Below are positions 59,493 to 64,000 of a stretch of 64,000 bases of DNA, piece after piece. The stretch covers positions 4,470,263 to 4,534,262 of the forward strand of contig CP128386.1 of assembly GCA_030345135.1 (NCBI GenBank). Direction: 5' to 3'. The stretch is from Chitinophagaceae bacterium DXS (lineage in GTDB: Bacteria; Bacteroidota; Bacteroidia; Chitinophagales; Chitinophagaceae). A program made the translations under genes and the position numbers. Each line of letters starts with the position of its first letter. Position 1 is the first letter of the stretch. The notes beneath the pieces were generated by a model that was given only the letters and a program-made list of their open reading frames with translations, did not search any database and was not told the DNA's origin.

Positions 59493-61124
59493 ATGAAAAG
59501 ACATACACTTTATACTATAGTACTAACGGCATTGTTACTTGGCGGAATATCCTGTAAAAAACAGCTGGATGTCGAGAATCCCAACCAGCCAAGTTTATCC
59601 AATGCACAAACAGAATCCGGTATTATTTCGCTTGCAATGGGCGCCGTGTATATCAACGGCTTCCAGGGAGTAGATCTCGGCGATTTAAACTGGTTGGGTG
59701 ATACCTATTTTTCGCTGGCTATAGGTTTTCATGAGTTGCTTGGTGATAATATTTCCGCAGAAGCATCCAATCAGAACATTAACGTGGTGAACCTTCCTGA
59801 TTATGTAATTCTTGATAACGGAAGTAAGATAACTAACTCTTCGCCATCCAAAAGCGTAATGCGTATCAGTAATTCGCGTGATAAAAGGGCATCAAATGCA
59901 TTCTATTATGAATGGTCATATTTGTATTCCATGAACAACGCCTGCAATAATGTGCTGGATCTGGTTGATGGAACTACATTCTCCGGCGATTCCGCAACAA
60001 AGAAAAATACCATTAAGGCATGGGCTTATTTCTGGAAAGGATTTGCGTATTCAAGAATTGGTTCTATCTATTATTCTGCAGTAATTACAAATACGACCAA
60101 TGCGCAGGTGAGCGATTATAAACTGCATGACGAGATTGTTACAGAAGCCAACAAATATCTTGATATGGCGGCTTCAACATTACAGGGTATTAATAATGCC
60201 GGCGATTATACAGACGTATTAAGTAAGCTGATTCCTTCCTTTACACAAACCGGTCACGGTGGTGTATTGACGACAGATATGTGGGTGCACAATATTAATA
60301 CACTTAAAGCAAGAAATCTTTTGGTGAACAAGGCTGTAACTGCCATGACCGCTGCAGACTGGAAAACCATTTCGGATCTGAGCGCAGCAGGCGTACAGGA
60401 AGGCGACTATGTATTCACAGGAAGAACAACGGATATTAACGGGTTCTTCTCCGCGGGCGCCGGATCTGTAGCAGCTATGACGACTGGTAATCCTAATAAT
60501 ACAACGTTCAAAATAAGCGAGCGCCTGATACAGGATTATAAAACAGGCGACAAGCGACTGGATAATAATTTTTCTCTTAAGACTTATCTTAACCAGGTTG
60601 GGGGTTTTACATTCAGTACAAGATATGCTTTGGTTGATGCAGGTAATGGCATAGCCGGAACGGCTGTACTTACTGATAAAACACCGGGTAACTATGAGCT
60701 ATACATTGCCGGAAGTTATGAAGAGAATGCACTGATGCAGGCCGAATCTAAAATATATGCAGGAGATATTGAAGGTGGTCTGCAATTAGTAGATAAAGTG
60801 AGAACTTACCAGGGTGCAGGTATTGCTGCCGTTGCTGGTACGGGCTTAACCCTTGCACAGGCAAAAGAGGAGTTGAGAAGGGAACGCAGGGTTAGTCTTG
60901 TTTTCAGAGGAACATCTTTTTATGATGCAAGAAGATGGGGTGTTATTTATGATGTAAGCAAGGGGGGAGGACGTAGAGGTTGTGTAGTGCTCACACCTCA
61001 GAATGAGTTAAATACCAATGCTACCATCAACTATAATTTTCTTGATTACTGGGACGTGCCTGCGGATGAGTCAGATATTAATATTCCTTCTTCTGGAAGC
61101 GCTCCAATCAAGAATCCTGACTAG
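59493..61124 (+). CDS. susD: SusD/RagB-type nutrient-binding lipoprotein
   Basis: The 543-residue protein is a surface lipoprotein that caps the SusC transporter and delivers substrate. Lipobox: LLLGGISC (Cys21). Helical TPR-like units follow, with the SusD C-terminal signature LRRERRVSLVFRGTSFYDAR. N-terminal part includes DVENPNQPSLSN, typical of SusD starts. It is the second gene of the pair; no further glycan genes follow. Confidence 0.95.
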   Translation: MKRHTLYTIVLTALLLGGISCKKQLDVENPNQPSLSNAQTESGIISLAMGAVYINGFQGVDLGDLNWLGDTYFSLAIGFHELLGDNISAEASNQNINVVNLPDYVILDNGSKITNSSPSKSVMRISNSRDKRASNAFYYEWSYLYSMNNACNNVLDLVDGTTFSGDSATKKNTIKAWAYFWKGFAYSRIGSIYYSAVITNTTNAQVSDYKLHDEIVTEANKYLDMAASTLQGINNAGDYTDVLSKLIPSFTQTGHGGVLTTDMWVHNINTLKARNLLVNKAVTAMTAADWKTISDLSAAGVQEGDYVFTGRTTDINGFFSAGAGSVAAMTTGNPNNTTFKISERLIQDYKTGDKRLDNNFSLKTYLNQVGGFTFSTRYALVDAGNGIAGTAVLTDKTPGNYELYIAGSYEENALMQAESKIYAGDIEGGLQLVDKVRTYQGAGIAAVAGTGLTLAQAKEELRRERRVSLVFRGTSFYDARRWGVIYDVSKGGGRRGCVVLTPQNELNTNATINYNFLDYWDVPADESDINIPSSGSAPIKNPD

Positions 61125-61317
61125 GATAGCATAATAACTGAAGCTGTATTGTATTAAGCAGCGATCGGTAAATCAATAATGGTTTTGGTTCTCTTCATAG
61201 ACGATTGACAAATGAATGCACTTGCGAAAGCGGGTGCATTTTTACTTATGGCAGTTGATGTGTCCGGGTGAATTAAATGAATAGAAAGCGTTCGTGACAG
61301 ACAACGAAAAAATAAAA

Positions 61318-61346
61318 AAAAGCACCTCATGTAGTGAGGTGCTTTT
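61318..61346. terminator. Bidirectional rho-independent terminator
   Basis: AGCACCTCA (61321-61329) pairs with TGAGGTGCT (61335-61343). It has TTTT on the plus side and an A-run (T-run on the minus strand) on the other. It ends the cold-shock gene on the minus strand and may end susCD transcripts. Confidence 0.92.
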
Positions 61347-61384
61347 GTGCAGGGTATTGTTATAAACAATGTCAGGTAATAGTG

Positions 61385-61594
61385 TTACTGTATCTTTTTC
61401 ACATTAACCGCCTGCGGTCCTTTTCTGCCATCTTCCACATCAAATTCCACATGGTCATTTGATTGGATTTTGTCAATTAAGCCATTGGCATGCACAAAGG
61501 TTTCTTTGGATGAATTATCGTGTTTAATAAATCCAAACCCTTTTTCTTCATTAAAGAATTTTACTGTGCCCTGATTTTTAGTACTGGTGCTCAT
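61385..61594 (-). CDS. Cold-shock domain protein (CspA family)
   Basis: The 69-residue protein is an RNA chaperone that melts structured RNA in cold or stress. RNP1 is KGFGFI (18-23) and RNP2 is TFVHANGL (32-39), and the start GTVKFFNEEKGFGFI is typical. The gene is divergent from the DEAD-box helicase, with 268 bases between. Confidence 0.97.
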   Translation of the reverse strand: MSTSTKNQGTVKFFNEEKGFGFIKHDNSSKETFVHANGLIDKIQSNDHVEFDVEDGRKGPQAVNVKKIQ

Positions 61595-61706
61595 ATTTGT
61601 TTGTTATATAAGCAACAAGGTAGTATATAATCTCCGGCTTTAGGGAAAAACATTTGAGGAAAATCGCCACTCCAATGTTTTGTGAAATTTTTACCAAATA
61701 AAGAGC

Positions 61707-61714
61707 TACCTTCG
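61707..61714 (+). promoter_or_regulatory. Possible promoter -7 element of the helicase (TACCTTCG)
   Basis: TACCTTCG resembles the Bacteroidota -7 box with one change. A TTTTG lies 24 bases upstream, rather far. It would give a 5' leader of about 140 bases before the TTG start, possibly a cold-responsive leader. Confidence 0.4.
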
Positions 61715-61862
61715 CGAATTAAAATATTCTCCTTAAATAAAAGACTAGATAATCTTTCCTTCACTGACAAGCTTTTCCAGTCTCATTATGAGTAATATAT
61801 AAGGCCCGCTTTTACAGACTATTATAAGCTGCCTCTCACTTTTTAAACAAAAAAGAAATATT

Positions 61863-63113
61863 TTGACATTTCAGGATTTACAACTTTCAGAGCCAATATT
61901 ACGTGCATTGACAAAAGAAGGGTATACTCAGCCCACTCCGATTCAGGAGCAGGCGATACCGGTTGTTTTAAAGCAACGTGACTTATTGGCCTGCGCCCAA
62001 ACCGGTACCGGTAAAACGGCTGCATTTGCATTGCCGGTAATACAGTTATTATTAAATGCTCCTCAACATAGCAAAGGTTACAAGCACATAAGAACATTGG
62101 TAATTACGCCTACGCGTGAGCTGGCGTTACAGATTGACGAGAGTTTTGCCGCCTACGGAAAATATACCGGCCTAAAGCACGATGTTATTTTTGGTGGCGT
62201 TTCTCAACATGCACAAACCATTGCTTTAAGGAATGGGACCGACGTACTGATTGCAACACCCGGCCGCTTGCTGGATTTAATGAACCAGGGATATATTCAT
62301 CTTGCCCATCTCGAATTTTTGGTAATAGATGAAGCCGACCGTATGCTTGATATGGGGTTTATTCACGATATCAGGAAGGTTATGCGGGAGTTGCCTAAAG
62401 AACGGCAAACCTTATTCTTTTCCGCAACCATGCCGCCGGAAATAGCAAAGCTTGCGAATGCACTATTGCAAAACCCGGTAAAAATTGAAGTCACTCCGGT
62501 TTCTACTACAGCCGAGAAAGTTGATCAAACAATTTACATGGTAGCAAAACAGGATAAGTCATCCTTATTACTGCATTTGCTCCGTGAAAAGGATATACAG
62601 CGTACGTTGGTTTTCACACGTACCAAATATGGTGCGGATAAAATTGCCAAGCACCTTAACCAGGCCGATATCAGAACTGCGGCTCTGCATGGCGATAAAT
62701 CACAGGAAGCACGTCAACGTGCACTGCATAATTTTAAAACAGGACGTTTGCGTGTTTTGGTGGCCACAGATATTGTAGCCCGTGGTATTGATGTTGATGA
62801 CCTGTCTCACGTAATTAACTATGACTTGCCTGAGGTTCCGGAAACCTATGTACACAGGATTGGAAGAACAGGGCGTGCTGATAAAAGTGGTATCGCAATT
62901 TCTTTCTGCAGCAGGGAAGAAAGGGCAAACCTGAGAGATATCCACCGCGTTACAGCCCAGGTAATTCCTGTTACCGAGGATCATCCGTATCACTCAAGAC
63001 AGGCAGAAGCGCCTGCGCAACCCAACAACAAACGCAAGCCAAAGAAAAAGCCTTATCCCCAAAAAAGACGTGAACCTGCAAGGATGGCTAATCAAAATGC
63101 CAACCAGGTTTAA
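61863..63113 (+). CDS. DEAD-box RNA helicase (RhlE-like)
   Basis: The 416-residue enzyme unwinds RNA using ATP. Motifs: Q motif [20 protein letters not shown] (I), PTRELALQI (Ia), TPGRLLDL (Ib), [13 protein letters not shown] (II), FSATMP (III), ARGIDVDDL (V) and HRIGRTGR (VI). The C-terminus is basic ([16 protein letters not shown]). The start is TTG 61863, because the sequence [16 protein letters not shown] is the family N-terminus and no ATG is in place. It is beside the cold-shock gene, so both probably serve RNA metabolism in cold. Confidence 0.95.
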   Translation: MTFQDLQLSEPILRALTKEGYTQPTPIQEQAIPVVLKQRDLLACAQTGTGKTAAFALPVIQLLLNAPQHSKGYKHIRTLVITPTRELALQIDESFAAYGKYTGLKHDVIFGGVSQHAQTIALRNGTDVLIATPGRLLDLMNQGYIHLAHLEFLVIDEADRMLDMGFIHDIRKVMRELPKERQTLFFSATMPPEIAKLANALLQNPVKIEVTPVSTTAEKVDQTIYMVAKQDKSSLLLHLLREKDIQRTLVFTRTKYGADKIAKHLNQADIRTAALHGDKSQEARQRALHNFKTGRLRVLVATDIVARGIDVDDLSHVINYDLPEVPETYVHRIGRTGRADKSGIAISFCSREERANLRDIHRVTAQVIPVTEDHPYHSRQAEAPAQPNNKRKPKKKPYPQKRREPARMANQNANQV

Positions 63114-63152
63114 TTATACGGATGGGTATTATCTAACTTAAATTTGAATTGT

Positions 63153-63413
63153 ATGAACGTTGAAGAAATTGAAAAATTCCTGGACAAACAGGAGAACACC
63201 GGTGATAAAAAAGTGAAGATAGATTTTAAGAAGCGTGATAGCATTTACGGTGTTTTTGTAAAGGGAAAGGATTACGGCGATCTGAAGGAGAAAAACTTCT
63301 GGCGCGTGGTAACCTTGCCAAATGTAGATGCGTGGAGGAAATCAAACGATCTGAATTTTGCTAAAATTTTCAGTGGAAGCGAATTCTCCAGGCTTACTTT
63401 AAAAGATAAATAG
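63153..63413 (+). CDS. Small conserved-looking protein, unknown
   Basis: The start is ATG 63153 (86 residues: MNVEEIEKFLDKQENTGDKK). It is alpha/beta and basic/acidic mixed (VKIDFKKRDSIYGVFVKGKD). No membrane or signal segment is seen. It lies 39 bases past the helicase, so perhaps in the same transcript, and ends before a strong terminator. Confidence 0.6.
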   Translation: MNVEEIEKFLDKQENTGDKKVKIDFKKRDSIYGVFVKGKDYGDLKEKNFWRVVTLPNVDAWRKSNDLNFAKIFSGSEFSRLTLKDK

Positions 63414-63439
63414 GACTCGGATTTTTGAATACTTAAAAG

Positions 63440-63471
63440 GCTGTGCAGTTTAAATATTGCACAGCTTTTTT
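63440..63471 (+). terminator. Rho-independent terminator
   Basis: GCTGTGCA (63440-63447) pairs with TGCACAGC (63458-63465), then TTTTTT. It closes the helicase and small gene unit. Confidence 0.93.
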
Positions 63472-63560
63472 ATTGCGGTAAATAGAATGTATTTATTCGT
63501 CATGTCGGGATGAATGTGTAAAAGAGGGAATTACGGGACAATGGCCAATAGGTATTCTAA

Positions 63561-64000
63561 CTTTCCCGTAGGGAATTAAGCTCAATAGAAATGATTGAAT
63601 CGGGAACTTCATAGCCCGTTAGTGCTTTAACCAATGAAAGGGTTAATGTCCTACGGACAAGGAGAACATGAATTATTGACTTTTCTATTGAGCTATAAGC
63701 CCTACGGGCTATCGACACCAAGCGTACTGTCACCACCTTTTGATGGTAATTAACCAAATTCGCTGGTACCAATGACAGATTTTATAACGTTGCAATTTTT
63801 CCCGTAGGGAATTAAGCTCAATAGAAATGATCGAATAGGGAATTTCATAGCCCGTTAGTGCTTTAACCAATGAAAGGGTTAATGTCCTACGGACAAGGAG
63901 GACATGAATTATTGACTTTTCTATTGAGCTATAAGCCCTACGGGCTATCGACACCAAGCGTACTGTCACCACCTTTTGATGGTAATTAACCAAATTCGCT
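63561..64000. repeat. 236-bp tandem repeat with palindromic core, running off the right edge
   Basis: CCCGTAGGGAATTAAGCTC starts at 63565 and again at 63801, 236 bases apart. Over the shared 200 bases only about five positions differ. In each unit the left end CCCGTAGGG ... AGCTCAATAGAAA is the inverse of TTTCTATTGAGCT ... CCCTACGGG further on, forming a large hairpin. Internal GGTTAA/TTAACC words can also pair. The open frames in it are not genes. The array goes on past the window. Confidence 0.9.

Noticed and set aside
63557..63993. Leftward frames with VRLVSIARRAYSSIEKS
   Set aside because: The same sequence recurs with the 236-bp repeat and overlaps the palindrome; it is not a protein family I know.
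1..64000. CRISPR array
   Set aside because: No short direct repeats with unique equal-length spacers were seen; tandem repeats present have no spacers.

Overview
The window is chromosomal DNA of a Bacteroidota bacterium, most likely a Chitinophagaceae-type relative. The evidence is a SusC/SusD pair, a giant adhesin with a CHU_C-type (type IX secretion) C-terminus, a Bacteroidota DEAD-box/cold-shock pair, and several promoters with the Bacteroidota -7 element TAnnTTTG. It has two parts: an apparently intact temperate tailed-phage prophage (left edge to about 41.48 kb) and ordinary host chromosome (41.48-64 kb). The boundary is a tRNA-Leu(GAG) gene with the phage integrase beside its 3' end.

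Prophage, left to right. 0-26.4 kb is a rightward late cluster. It starts with a tail assembly chaperone carrying a canonical -1 frameshift site, the tape measure protein and two tail-tip-like proteins. Then come a portal with a DnaJ-type zinc motif and a MuF-type minor head protein ending in a nuclease-toxin-like domain. A short leftward pair of tiny genes interrupts the cluster. After it come a scaffold-like protein, the major capsid protein, head-tail joining proteins, a signal-peptide protein, a tail-tube-like protein, a 2518-residue beta-helix/PKD/FN3/esterase tail protein, and a lysis group (membrane protein, spanin candidate, GH19 endolysin). No terminase is visible, so it probably lies left of the window. 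26.4-33.8 kb is an accessory and lysogeny region. It holds two trypsin-like proteases, a Dam-like methyltransferase, a tiny DUF1737-like gene, an ECF sigma factor, a leftward operon of small regulator, membrane and lipoprotein genes, and a CI-type repressor (XRE + S24). 33.8-38.6 kb is the early region: a palindromic operator over a TAAATTTG promoter, small early genes, a DUF1376 replication protein with 11-bp iterons inside its gene (a lambda-like origin), DnaB helicase and an excisionase-like protein. 38.9-40.2 kb is a three-gene cassette (two membrane proteins and a SecB-like protein) of unknown function. The leftward tyrosine integrase follows.

Host part: a JmjC/cupin-8 protein, a YrdC/Sua5-family protein, ribonuclease HII, heme A synthase, a 2393-residue repeat adhesin that seems to have lost its signal peptide, an MgtC/SapB membrane protein, a YHS-domain lipoprotein, a SusC/SusD nutrient uptake pair, a cold-shock protein facing a DEAD-box RNA helicase, and a small conserved-looking protein. 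Intergenic spaces are unusually rich in short repeats: an 86-bp tandem array, a 169-bp duplication, a 27-bp inverted repeat pair, and a 236-bp palindrome-containing tandem repeat that runs off the right edge.

The most interesting points are the frameshift site in the tail chaperone, the iteron origin inside the replication gene, the SecB-like cassette, the nuclease-like tail on the minor head protein, the multidomain tail esterase, and the pair of trypsin-like proteases in the lysogeny region. Every family call here comes from reading the sequence and recalling family features; no database search was run.
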